Of a DNA stretch of 22,501 nucleotides, positions 18,901-22,116 are shown piece after piece. Position 1 is the first letter of the stretch. Each line of letters begins with the position of its first letter. This DNA comes from Pelagophyceae sp. CCMP2097 (Eukaryota; Sar; Pelagophyceae): positions 156,315-178,815 of the forward strand of contig MU657204.1 in the NCBI GenBank assembly GCA_026770575.1, written 5' to 3'. The notes beneath the pieces are model-generated. The model was not told the DNA's origin. It did not search any database and saw only the letters and a list, made by a program, of their open reading frames with translations. A program made the translations under genes and the position numbers.

Positions 18901-20683
18901 GAGAGGGGCCTTTTTGGCGGTTCCCTGAAAGTCCTCTTTGAAGGGCGCGCGGTTTGGGGGCTCGTCTCAAAGGGCCTCGCGATGGGCTTCGTGAGTCCCC
19001 ACTCCAAGGGCCCCACGCGCAGCCCGAGGGACCATGGCCCCTTGCAGGGGCGGTGTACTCGGGCCGAGTTGATTTGTGCCGCACCCAAAGGGTCGCAGGT
19101 TTGTCGAACCACGAATCCCGCCTTCGAGGGGCCGGGTTCGGGTTTGTGCCAAGGCCAGACCCAGACCCGGGTCGGCCAAAACGCTCTAACCCGACAAACC
19201 CGACCCGCGGGTTGAAGGGCAAACCCGAACCCGCCCCTGCTCCTGGTCCCTTGCAGGGCCCCTCGAAAAGGGCCCCTGCACAGGGGGCGGTGTGGGCATC
19301 CCTCGAACGCGGGGGCGCATGCGGGTCGCCGTATGGGCATCCCACACGAGATCCTGCGCGGCGGCTCCGTTCGGTCCCGAGGGGGAGCTTCTTCCCGTGC
19401 AAATCAAGAGAACGGTCGGCATCCGACGACTCTTGCTCCGATGCGGGTTTTATTTATCCAATGTGGAATCCCGTGCTATTATTATTATATCGACTGATTA
19501 TAAGTCATTAATAAATATAATACGAATATGAATTCATTGGATTTCATATGAATATGGACAAATTAGGCGAGAACTCGTCGCTCATCAAGGAGTGCAACTT
19601 GCTGCGCGGCGAGCACCTCCAGCTCTCGCGCGAGGTCGGCCACTTGCGCCAGGTGCGTGAGGCGCAGAGTTATTTATATTTATTTATATTTATTTATTTA
19701 TTATTATTATTTATATATTTTCTCTCTTTGCTCGGCGTTAAGAAGAATTTGGTTCAGGAAGTCCTTCCCCCTATTGGATTCAGATCCCCGATTGGATTCA
19801 AACACTTCTTCGCACTTTTTCACACTTTTGAAGCTCTTGGATTGGTGCAAGAATGCTTTTCTGAACAAATTGCATTTTCAAGCCCTCTGATTGGCCATTC
19901 CGAAGCCAATAGGGAGCCGAATCCAATAGGGGGAGGGGCTTCCTAGGTCGTCAAGGACCAAAAGGCGTCGTCCGCGCGCCGCCGCGACAAGGCGCCGGCG
20001 ACGCAGCTCAGCAGCGCCTCGCTCGCCTCCAACGCCACGCTGGCAGACGACGTGTCTGGGTTGGTGGTGCGTGGGAAATTGTCGCGTTTGGGGAATCTTT
20101 ACGCTTGCGTTTGGATATCTTTGCGTTTGGCAACAACAAGCCCCCCGCCATCTCCGCCATCTAGGTCTCTCGCGGGTCGCACGCCGACTCTGCGCTCGGC
20201 TCGACGCGCGCGTCGCACCCGGCGGCGCGCATCGGGGGTTTGTTCACGGAAGGGGGTGTGTCCATGGCGTCGTCGCTCGGCGCGTCGACGCGCGGCGCCG
20301 TCTCAACGGGGACGACGAAGGCGGCGCACGGCGCGGGGGTGGCCGACAAGCGGATGACGAGCATGGTGACTGAGCGGCGTCCAGAGGCCGACTTGTCGCC
20401 TTTTTAAAACAATTGCAAGGCTCGTCGATGTTTGCCGCGTCTTCTTCCTCCGTCGTGCGCTCCACCGTCCGTTGCGCAGGTGCAGTCGCTGGACGACAAT
20501 TATCGCCTCATCGAGACACAGAAGACGGAAATCACTACTCTCCGCGCTCAACTCGCTTCCGACGGCCGCGGGCCAAAGCCGCGCCCGCGCGGCGCCCCGA
20601 GGCCACAGTCCGCCTCAGCCTTGCCGCCCGAGCCGCGGGGCAACGTCCACTTTTCGCTGGGCAACGGAACCACTTTTCGCTAG
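746..20683 (+). CDS. CFAP57: CFAP57/WDR65-like cilia and flagella associated protein, 29-exon spliced gene
   Basis: Assigned exons: 746-940, 1035-1148, 1318-1428, 1473-1634, 2492-2639, 2743-2837(?), 4800-4981, 5008-5169, 6429-6777, 6979-7229, 8155-8360, 9928-10647, 11378-11511, 12658-12873, 13095-13127, 13187-13342, 13444-13511, 14676-14812, 15169-15256, 15333-15357, 16979-17114, 18292-18331, 18384-18528(?), 18605-18706, 18789-18828, 19567-19652, 19947-20066, 20165-20365, 20480-20683. They total 4626 nt (about 1541 aa) in one frame; animal CFAP57 is about 1250 aa. WD40 repeats fill roughly residues 70-850, a coiled coil about 860-1370, a Ser/Ala/Gly linker about 1385-1475, and a short terminal helix follows. 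Homology is recognised from remembered family sequence: LRVWNYE, VHPSGFQLAVGF, GHVYGWDL, DNDFVLHR, DNFRFVLDHR and ENSSLIKECNLLR occur in the family order. CFAP57 sits in the ciliary axoneme and is needed for correct assembly of some inner dynein arms, so the organism should have motile flagella. A CFAP57 paralogue is possible. Confidence 0.88.
970..1026. repeat. 21-bp tandem repeat in intron 1
   Basis: A 21-bp unit (CGTCGGCGGACGCCCGCGCC plus T) occurs at 970-990 and 991-1011, with a partial third unit from 1012. It fills much of the 94-nt intron 1. Confidence 0.85.
1035..1148 (+). CDS. CFAP57: CFAP57 exon 2
   Basis: Follows acceptor TTAG at 1031-1034 and ends before donor GTGCGT at 1149. Its 38 codons, phase 0 at both ends, include VVALALAPTRRLVAVSE, the first clear WD40 strand pair and a close match to the family's LALS-SPNRRYLAISE. 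Confidence 0.88.
1318..1428 (+). CDS. CFAP57: CFAP57 exon 3
   Basis: The 3' part encodes THCISVYSIASGLR, equivalent to the family's ITIYEL strand, and ends before donor GTGCGT at 1429. The start uses the only nearby AG (1316-1317), giving an extra stretch of about 20 residues rich in Ser, Arg and His that has no counterpart I recognise. The 5' edge is therefore less certain than the 3' edge. Confidence 0.65.
1473..1634 (+). CDS. CFAP57: CFAP57 exon 4
   Basis: Begins after TTTGTAG (intron 3 is only 44 nt). Encodes PFVCVAFSPCAKWIAAV and LALWNALAG, a WD40 unit. I place the donor at GTCGAG (1635) because the join then reads LWNALAGVDKEALVAS in phase 0, matching family spacing; the open frame continues into repeat sequence. 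Confidence 0.8.
1635..2491 (+). repeat. Intron 4: degenerate CTCGAGAGACCGCGG-type repeat
   Basis: This 857-nt intron has no gene. About 1810-2130 is a mosaic of CCTCGAGAGACCGCGGCC-like units and CTCGCGAGA palindromes. A short direct repeat (GCTCCAACGTACCTTTGCGG) lies at about 2307-2357. It ends GGGTAG before exon 5. Long reading frames here on both strands are repeat artefacts. Confidence 0.8.
2492..2639 (+). CDS. CFAP57: CFAP57 exon 5
   Basis: Encodes VTKVCASLATNGKLCVTT followed by FKLWLLAESG, matching the family's VYQVSFSP-VCVTG-FKLLRFAEG. The donor at 2640 (GTTTGG) leaves phase 1; the G is completed by GC of exon 6 to keep Gly. Confidence 0.88.
2743..2837 (+). CDS. CFAP57: CFAP57 exon 6 (3' end uncertain)
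   Basis: Starts after CCCTCTAG. Encodes LKVQAVLPSPRERLD then FVDHAWALRADAADK, equivalent to LAHTWVADDK in the family. Homology and phase require the exon to end at AAA (2837), but the next bases are GGGAAG, not GT. The donor is either non-canonical or affected by a sequence error. Confidence 0.7.
3001..3150 (+). repeat. Interspersed element B, copy 1
   Basis: Contains the family blocks GGTCGGGTTCGGGCC, CGCAAACGCGCAAAACCGGC and GACCCGCGGGTTGAAGGGCG in the same order and orientation as copies 2-5. The 5' limit is approximate. It is the most diverged copy in the CAAACCC block. Confidence 0.65.
4409..4577 (+). repeat. Interspersed element B, copy 2
   Basis: Runs from CTCATTTGTACCGAACCC through GGTCGGGTTCGGGCCGCGGC, GGCCAAAACGCGCAAACCC and GCGGGTTGATGGGCAAACCC. 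The GGGTTCGGG block near the middle and the terminal GGGCAAACCCGAA are imperfect inverted complements, so the 3' half could fold back. Confidence 0.75.
4716..4793. repeat. 35-bp tandem duplication next to the intron 6 acceptor
   Basis: A 35-bp unit (starting GTGGCTTTGTTTCGATGCCC and ending GTCGTTGAC) occurs at 4716-4750 and 4751-4785 with one early base change. A partial third unit runs into the TTCATCAG acceptor. Confidence 0.9.
4800..4981 (+). CDS. CFAP57: CFAP57 exon 7
   Basis: After TTCATCAG the frame reads VLVATGGAQHR, then an acidic loop, then AAVLIFDAHEP, matching the family's DKIVVGTDTGKLFLFESG with a lineage-specific insert. It ends in phase 2 before GTGCGC at 4982; the same frame hits a stop inside the tiny intron. 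Confidence 0.82.
5008..5169 (+). CDS. CFAP57: CFAP57 exon 8
   Basis: Begins after ATGCTAG and encodes EALVAHARGFVVAGSNG then FFAAFEHQDDAKNP, matching [25 protein letters not shown]. The donor GTTGGA (5170) leaves CC, completed by C of exon 9 to Pro. Confidence 0.88.
5170..6428 (+). repeat. Intron 8: CCTTGCAAGG/CCTCGCACGG-rich repeat intron
   Basis: This 1259-nt intron has no exon I can support. From about 5440 to 6200 it is a mosaic of short palindromic units such as CCTTGCAAGG, GGGCCCTTG and CCCTCGCACGGGC. It ends CCCTCGTAG. The 444-codon plus-strand frame across it (5644-6978) is repeat sequence that happens to share frame with exon 9. Confidence 0.8.
6429..6777 (+). CDS. CFAP57: CFAP57 exon 9
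   Basis: A 349-nt exon encoding two blades of the propeller: HWLKLAVSSNGDAVTVLSAG and SAILSLDVCLHRPLICTVGA followed by TLRVWNYERRKCEV. The last is nearly diagnostic for CFAP57 (family [21 protein letters not shown]). It ends in phase 0 before GTGCGTCGG at 6778. Confidence 0.93.
6979..7229 (+). CDS. CFAP57: CFAP57 exon 10
   Basis: Starts after CCCGCTAG. Encodes CVGVHPSGFQLAVGFGDAVR and VSYAHGGHCFAVAA, matching [20 protein letters not shown] and CSFSNGGHLFAAV. It ends in phase 2 before GTCGAT (7230); the frame then runs into the intronic repeat. Confidence 0.92.
7230..8154 (+). repeat. Intron 10: two different repeat tracts
   Basis: At 7261-7467 a tract of about 15-bp units (GGAAAGGGCGTTTTT and GAAAAGGGCATTTTT variants, with TTTTAAAAATG interruptions) is repeated many times. 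At about 7540-8000 follow GACGGACCTGCGACGG- and TTCGACGG-type units. A GTGCTTACGTCTCG direct repeat lies at about 8047-8074. The intron ends CTTCTTAG. Confidence 0.82.
8155..8360 (+). CDS. CFAP57: CFAP57 exon 11
   Basis: Encodes TIAVYSSVTMGLIFTFSGH, then ITDVAWAGDDLSLFSAAQDG and HVYGWDLVDGG, matching [42 protein letters not shown]. Phase 2 entry, phase 1 exit at GTTTCA (8361). Confidence 0.9.
8410..8546 (+). repeat. Interspersed element B, copy 3
   Basis: Carries GTTTGTCGAATCCCGCC, CCAAAACGCGCAAACCCGGC and GCGCGGGTTGAAAAGCAAAC with CCCGAACCCGTCGCCGCTCC at the 3' side, in family order and gene-sense orientation. Confidence 0.75.
9752..9927 (+). repeat. Interspersed element B, copy 4 (adjoins the intron 11 acceptor)
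   Basis: Shares with copy 5 an extended 5' part (GGGGCGG-GTA-TCGGG, then TTTGTGCCGCACC). It then has GGGTCGCGGCTTTGTCGAAC, GGCCGCGGCCAGAC and CCCAAACGCGCAAACGC. Its end, ACGTTTCAACGGCAG followed by GGTAG, is the 3' splice site of intron 11. Confidence 0.72.
9928..10647 (+). CDS. CFAP57: CFAP57 exon 12 (last propeller blades and start of coiled coil)
   Basis: The largest exon, 720 nt. It encodes CHVAAVSKDGYFRDVGW, ITALWPSQTGDVLFAGTSAG, GAVVSLRTGADDSLLFSAGL and DGCVFVFAVAHLE, the family's closing WD40 blades in order. A helical stretch follows (ALEESASRLAQLRAALEAQK) that starts the coiled coil. It ends DNDFVLHR in phase 1 before GTCTGG (10648). The acceptor is GGGTAG at 9922-9927, chosen because the phase-1 Gly join restores the frame from exon 11. 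Confidence 0.93.
10648..11377 (+). repeat. Intron 12: GATCCCAGAGG-type degenerate repeats
   Basis: The 730-nt intron from about 10725 to 11230 consists of loosely repeated blocks of the form GATCCCAGAGG, CGAGATGC and CATGGGATCC, unlike the CTCGAG blocks of neighbouring introns. No exon is supported. It ends CCCCTCGTAG. Confidence 0.75.
11378..11511 (+). CDS. CFAP57: CFAP57 exon 13 (coiled coil)
   Basis: Encodes KDVRWAAELKRVATDRDAAL and FDDLLEQTDKAAQMHRNS. The join from exon 12 reads LHRKDVRWAAELK, matching the family's LRLKDMNYSEKIKEL. Phase 1 entry; phase 0 exit at GTCGAC (11512). Confidence 0.9.
11512..12657 (+). repeat. Intron 13: 15-bp GCACCGGGGAAAC tandem and inverted repeat
   Basis: A 15-bp tandem (AACCCGCACCGGGG/AAACGCGCACCGGGG) runs at 11548-11632. 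A 17-bp direct repeat ACGCAGCCGCAGATGGC occurs at 11817-11833 and 11942-11958. TGTGGCTGGGT (about 11988) and ACCCAGCCACA (about 12120) form an inverted pair. No coding exon is supported; the 380-codon frame across it has no recognisable family. Confidence 0.75.
12658..12873 (+). CDS. CFAP57: CFAP57 exon 14 (coiled coil)
   Basis: 72 codons in phase 0, charged heptad-type sequence: VIHDLENAYESKLSLEMERY, LSEEIEDVQQRCEGLLEAQR and KKIEKELRLQIDRLHE. Matches the family segment around [21 protein letters not shown]. Donor GTGCGT at 12874. Confidence 0.92.
12874..13094 (+). other. Intron 14: AT-rich intron
   Basis: This 221-nt intron has an AT-rich core (about 12945-13065) in sharp contrast with the GC-rich exons. 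It ends with a C-rich tract and CCCCTAG. Confidence 0.8.
13095..13127 (+). CDS. CFAP57: CFAP57 exon 15 (33-nt microexon)
   Basis: Eleven codons, DAKHNEQMFRE, phase 0 on both sides, between CCCCTAG and GTGTTT. Helical, consistent with continuing the coiled coil; removing it would keep frame. Confidence 0.75.
13187..13342 (+). CDS. CFAP57: CFAP57 exon 16 (coiled coil)
   Basis: 52 codons: VLDQQEHEYETELQQLMAAA, AELAAERDNTNAAIQLVEAR and MARLEKSK. Acceptor CAACGTAG, donor GTGCGG (13343), phase 0 both sides. Strong coiled-coil character. Confidence 0.9.
13343..13443 (+). other. Intron 16: short AT-rich intron
   Basis: 101 nt, dominated by TTTTTAAATATTTATTTATA-type sequence after GTGCGGGC, ending CGTCCGTAG. 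Confidence 0.85.
13444..13511 (+). CDS. CFAP57: CFAP57 exon 17 (coiled coil)
   Basis: Encodes VEQKVVNQAQRVILVAEKAR then NE and two bases of Lys, before donor GTGCGT at 13512. The phase 2 exit matches exon 18. Confidence 0.88.
13512..14675 (+). repeat. Intron 17: mixed palindromic repeats
   Basis: The 1164-nt intron holds CGAGGCGGCCTCGAG-like units (13620-13820), GTACGGGCCCTTGCACGG units (13990-14070) and a perfect 23-bp tandem at 14311-14333 and 14334-14356 (starts CCTCGCAATGTCCTTGCAAG). No exon is supported. Confidence 0.8.
14676..14812 (+). CDS. CFAP57: CFAP57 exon 18 (conserved coiled-coil core)
   Basis: Encodes LAKTLSHVQGRMAERESTLE, AKEQTILRLRQKNVTLDNF and RFVLDHR, the family's [25 protein letters not shown] region and one of the best-conserved CFAP57 blocks. 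Phase 2 entry; exit before GTGCAA (14813). Confidence 0.93.
14813..15168 (+). other. Intron 18
   Basis: 356 nt with GGGCCC-rich and GAAGACGGTCC-repeated sequence (about 15010-15040), ending with an AAAATACCACA duplication and ATTCCAG. No coding content is recognised. Confidence 0.7.
15169..15256 (+). CDS. CFAP57: CFAP57 exon 19 (coiled coil)
   Basis: Entry GT completes Arg, then VSQLTEEQGPIASHVAGLEA and HIKAMYES, matching the family's [20 protein letters not shown]. Exit before GTTGAG (15257), phase 2. Confidence 0.88.
15333..15357 (+). CDS. CFAP57: CFAP57 exon 20 (25-nt microexon)
   Basis: After CCGATAG, one base completes Leu and the exon encodes YEELASED before GTTTCC. It is placed because phases on both sides fit and the acidic helical segment fits the expected gap between exons 19 and 21. 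Confidence 0.6.
15358..16978 (+). repeat. Intron 20: CTCGAG/TTTCGAGG palindromic tandems with an AT-rich island
   Basis: This 1621-nt intron has three tandem copies of GGGGGCTTCTCGA at 15993-16032. A 27-bp tandem at 16579-16650 has a unit that is an inverted repeat (CCTCGAAA ... TTTCGAGG). Many GAGGGGCCGTCTCGAG units fill the rest. An abrupt AT-rich island lies at about 16310-16445. It ends GGTGCAG. No exon is supported. Confidence 0.8.
16979..17114 (+). CDS. CFAP57: CFAP57 exon 21 (coiled coil)
   Basis: Encodes HLGLKELKIKTLGKELACLR, GELRERENYIAKFKREL and STMVGIQT, matching the family's [23 protein letters not shown]. The donor GTCGGC (17115), rather than the earlier GTGGGC (17099), is chosen because the join to exon 22 then aligns with the family and keeps phase 1. 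Confidence 0.85.
17115..18291 (+). repeat. Intron 21: consecutive 14-bp tandem arrays
   Basis: Two adjacent arrays share a 14-bp period: GGTCCTTGTCGCAG at about 17505-17590 and AAAAGGACCTTTTC at 17592-17708. A 14-bp GTCGCAGGGGACTG duplication lies at about 17411-17440. The rest is GC-rich non-repetitive sequence ending TTCCCTAG. No exon is supported. Confidence 0.85.
18292..18331 (+). CDS. CFAP57: CFAP57 exon 22 (short)
   Basis: 40 nt encoding KELEDAIKEAYRT, matching the family's LLKEKVRGLFEKYV. The donor GTACGT (18332) gives phase 2. Confidence 0.72.
18384..18528 (+). CDS. CFAP57: CFAP57 exon 23 (3' limit uncertain)
   Basis: After GCGTAG the phase-2 frame reads LVKKEKPRAIDTKRLLPTPE, then an acidic Ser/Ala-rich stretch. 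Two phase-0 donors could join exon 24: GTGGCG at 18469 or GTCCCA at 18529. This segment has little family similarity and is probably a lineage-specific insert. Confidence 0.45.
18605..18706 (+). CDS. CFAP57: CFAP57 exon 24 (coiled coil)
   Basis: Encodes AGAETELRDALAEAHSQRAT and VQRAAGNLKHRLQT, matching the family's [27 protein letters not shown]. Acceptor AACGCAG, donor GTTTGT (18707). Confidence 0.85.
18789..18828 (+). CDS. CFAP57: CFAP57 exon 25 (short)
   Basis: 40 nt encoding AKTDADRLQHVKL, between CCCTTTAG and GTGCGT (18829). It corresponds to the family segment before QENVSLIKE; phase 1 exit joins exon 26 to give KLGENSSLIKE. Confidence 0.85.
18829..19566 (+). other. Intron 25: element B copy 5 and an AT-rich 3' end
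   Basis: This 738-nt intron has GGGCCC/CCTTGCAGGG-type sequence, element B copy 5 in the middle, and an AT-rich stretch from about 19445 to the acceptor AAATTAG. No exon is supported. Confidence 0.8.
19036..19240 (+). repeat. Interspersed element B, copy 5 (longest)
   Basis: The most complete copy: GGGGCGGTGTACTCGGG, TTTGTGCCGCACCC, GGTTTGTCGAACCACGAATC, GGGTTCGGGTTTGTGCC, GTCGGCCAAAACGCTCTAAC and GCGGGTTGAAGGGCAAACCC. GGGTTCGGGTTTGTGCC and the terminal GGGCAAACCCGAACCC are inverted complements about 75 bp apart. Confidence 0.8.
19567..19652 (+). CDS. CFAP57: CFAP57 exon 26 (conserved coiled-coil end)
   Basis: Encodes ENSSLIKECNLLRGEHLQLS then REVGHLRQ, a direct match to the family's [20 protein letters not shown]. 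Donor GTGCGT at 19653. Confidence 0.93.
19653..19946 (+). other. Intron 26: AT-rich 5' part plus MITE-like element at the 3' end
   Basis: After GTGCGTGAGGC the intron carries a TATTTATTTATA tract (19670-19725). A terminal-inverted-repeat element (19756-19944) then ends immediately before the acceptor AG at 19945-19946. Confidence 0.85.
19756..19944. mobile_element. MITE-like terminal-inverted-repeat element A, copy 1
   Basis: A 189-bp element with imperfect inverted termini of about 26 bp: left AGGAAGTCCTTCCCCCTATT, right complementary to AGGAAGCCCCTCCCCCTATT. A highly similar copy lies at 21610-21799. It encodes nothing and holds many ATTGG/CCAAT motifs. With the following AG its right end makes the TCCTAG 3' splice site of intron 26. 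Confidence 0.8.
19947..20066 (+). CDS. CFAP57: CFAP57 exon 27
   Basis: 40 codons: VVKDQKASSARRRDKAPATQ, then a Ser/Ala-rich stretch ending ADDVSGLV, phase 0, donor GTGCGT at 20067. It lies in the family's low-conservation linker between coiled coils, so support is frame and splice phase more than similarity. Confidence 0.78.
20165..20365 (+). CDS. CFAP57: CFAP57 exon 28 (low-complexity linker)
   Basis: 67 codons rich in Ser, Gly, Ala and Thr (VSRGSHADSALGSTRASH, GVSMASSLGASTRGAVSTG), ending KRMTSM before GTGACT (20366). Phase 0 both sides; probably disordered. Confidence 0.75.
20480..20683 (+). CDS. CFAP57: CFAP57 exon 29 (C-terminus and stop)
   Basis: Encodes VQSLDDNYRLIETQKTEITT then LRAQLASD, matching the family's terminal helix (RIIEMQRLEIQRLRDQI). 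A Pro/Arg-rich tail ends at TAG (20681-20683). Acceptor GTTGCGCAG. Confidence 0.9.
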   Translation: MQSLDDNYRLIETQKTEITTLRAQLASDGRGPKPRPRGAPRPQSASALPPEPRGNVHFSLGNGTTFR

Positions 20684-21170
20684 TCAACGGAACCACTTTT
20701 AAAGTAAAGCACCTTTCCCCCTGCGACGGGGTTTCCGACTTTGCGGGGGCCCCTTTCGCCCCGGGGTTCCAAGCGCGCCGCTCGTATGACGGCGCGGAGT
20801 CGTTTCAGGGACTCTAAGAGCGGGGAAGGGGTCAATTGGGGGTCAATTGGGGGTCCGAATGAAAGGCTTGATTCGATGCATCATCGCGAAAGGAGTGTCC
20901 GGTAGAAATCGCATGGGACCGATGATGTGTGCGTTCTTTTTGTCGCGGCGGATATGTCCGTTGGACGGAGCTGTCCCTTGCGGATATGTCAAGATACTGG
21001 CGTTGCTCTTCGCAGCGAGGGCATCCGAGTCGTCCTTGAGAACCAAGCCACGCGGTCTCACCACATCAAGTTCAAGCCGGATCCAGACGGTGACTACGCC
21101 CAGCTCTCCGGCGCATTACCTCCTCCGTACTCGACGCCGACCTTCCACACAGAGCCACATCAAGCTCCGC
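20684..21170. other. CFAP57 downstream region
   Basis: Probably contains the 3' UTR. A GGGTCAATTGGG tandem lies at about 20829-20852. I see no canonical AATAAA. Reading frames of 88-150 codons overlap here and continue into a repeated cassette; none shows a recognisable protein family, so no gene is called. Confidence 0.5.
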
Positions 21171-21290
21171 AGAGATATCTCCTATCGTGTTGATAGGAAG
21201 AGCAAGAGGGATATCGCGCCCCAGTGCTCTGGTCCGCTGGAGACTGGGTTTATAAAGAGCCTCGTCGTGCACCTATATAACCACGCCCCC
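21171..21290 (+). repeat. TATA-bearing repeated cassette, copy 1
   Basis: Begins AGAGATATCTCCTATCGTGT, includes the hairpin CCTATC-GTGTT-GATAGG, GGGATATCGCGCC and GAGACTGGGTTTATAAAGAG, and a second TATATAA at about 21274. It is closely similar to 21502-21606. TTTATAAAG could act as a TATA box on the + strand. Confidence 0.75.
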
Positions 21291-21403
21291 CCCGTCTAAG
21301 TGAAACGTAGCTAGTTGCGGGGAATTCCTCAAACCGGTATTTTGCCACGCGGGGGCTTGAGATTACGATAGGAACATTCCTGGGCTAACAAGACTTAGCA
21401 CTG

Positions 21404-21510
21404 CACCTGTCGGGGCTCGAACCCGCGACCGAAGGAACTACGTTGCATCCGAGAGGGGACCGAACTCTGGGTAACGTCAGGCCCATAACCACTGTTAAAC
21501 CAGAGATATC
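21404..21510 (-). other. tRNA-like segment with Pol III B box (possible SINE head)
   Basis: On the minus strand GGTTCGAGCCC (21423-21413) is a near-perfect B box inside a T-arm-like hairpin (GTCGCGGG / CCCCGAC). Upstream is a weak A-box-like TGGTTTAACAGTGG. The A-to-B spacing (about 78 nt) and lack of an acceptor-stem match argue against a functional tRNA; a tRNA-derived repeat fits better. Confidence 0.4.
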
Positions 21511-21606
21511 TCCTATCGTGTTGATAGGAAGGGCAAAAGGGATATCGCGCCGCAGTGCTCTCGCTGGAGACTGGGTATATAAAGAGCCTCGTCATGCTCC
21601 GATATA
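21502..21606 (+). repeat. TATA-bearing repeated cassette, copy 2
   Basis: Second copy of the cassette, with CCTATC-GTGTT-GATAGG, GGGATATCGCGCCGCAGTGC and a good TATA box TATATAAAG at about 21576. It abuts element A copy 2. Confidence 0.75.
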
Positions 21607-21609
21607 TAT

Positions 21610-21799
21610 AGGAAGTCCTTTCCCCTATTGGATTCAGGATCCCCTATTGGATTCCAACCTTCTTCTGAACTTTTTCACACTTTTTGAGCTCTTGGATTGG
21701 TGCAAAAATGCTTTTTCTGAACAAATGCATTTTCAAGCCCTCTCATTGGCCATTCCGAATCCAATAGGGAGCAGAATCCAATAGGGGACGGAACTTCCT
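21610..21799. mobile_element. MITE-like terminal-inverted-repeat element A, copy 2
   Basis: A 190-bp homologue of 19756-19944 with inverted termini AGGAAGTCCTTTCCCCTATT and, read from the other end, AGGAAGTTCCGTCCCCTATT. If the core is taken as GGAAG...CTTCC it is flanked by TA on both sides, as in TA-target transposons. It lies just upstream of the right-hand WD40 copy. Confidence 0.8.
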
Positions 21800-21813
21800 A
21801 CCACGCTCCGATC

Positions 21814-22116
21814 GTGTTTCGCGCATCCAAAATTCTCCACCAACCCCGAATCCCGGCGAACCCTAATCTCGGGCAGAGCCGCGGCGCCGCTTGCAGTTGC
21901 GCGGCGGCCGCGGGTGGCGCCGATGGACGCCCCCGCGCGCGCCGATGGACGCCACCGCGCGCCGGGTTCGAAGGCGCCCATGTTCTCTGGCTCTTCCGGA
22001 GCGACCTGGGCACGCCCATCCTGCGGCTGGCGGGCTCCGCAAACGGGCTCCTCGTGACAAAGCGCATCGCCCGAGATGGCCGCGCCATGGCGGCGCGACT
22101 GCGGAAAATCCTCTGA
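21814..22116 (+). pseudogene. N-terminal part of a WD40 paralogue, ended by TGA
   Basis: From about 21978 this frame repeats the leader of the left-hand gene (VLWLFRSDLGTPILRLAGSA, then AARLRKIL) with few changes. It stops at TGA (22114-22116), where the left copy has TGG for Trp. An extra G at about 22135-22137 then shifts frame before the WD40 repeats. No ATG opens the frame in front of the leader. It is best read as a decayed paralogue; a sequence error is possible. Confidence 0.6.

Noticed and set aside
20847..21299. 150-codon frame downstream of CFAP57, and an overlapping 88-codon frame
   Set aside because: Part lies in the repeated TATA cassette, overlapping frames compete, and no family is recognised.
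21404..21510. Functional tRNA gene
   Set aside because: The B box is good, but there is no 7-bp acceptor stem and the A-box spacing is too long.
22114..22116. TGA read as tryptophan (variant code), since the paralogue has TGG there
   Set aside because: A frameshift follows within about 20 bases, so the copy is damaged anyway. The CFAP57 exons need no TGA reassignment.
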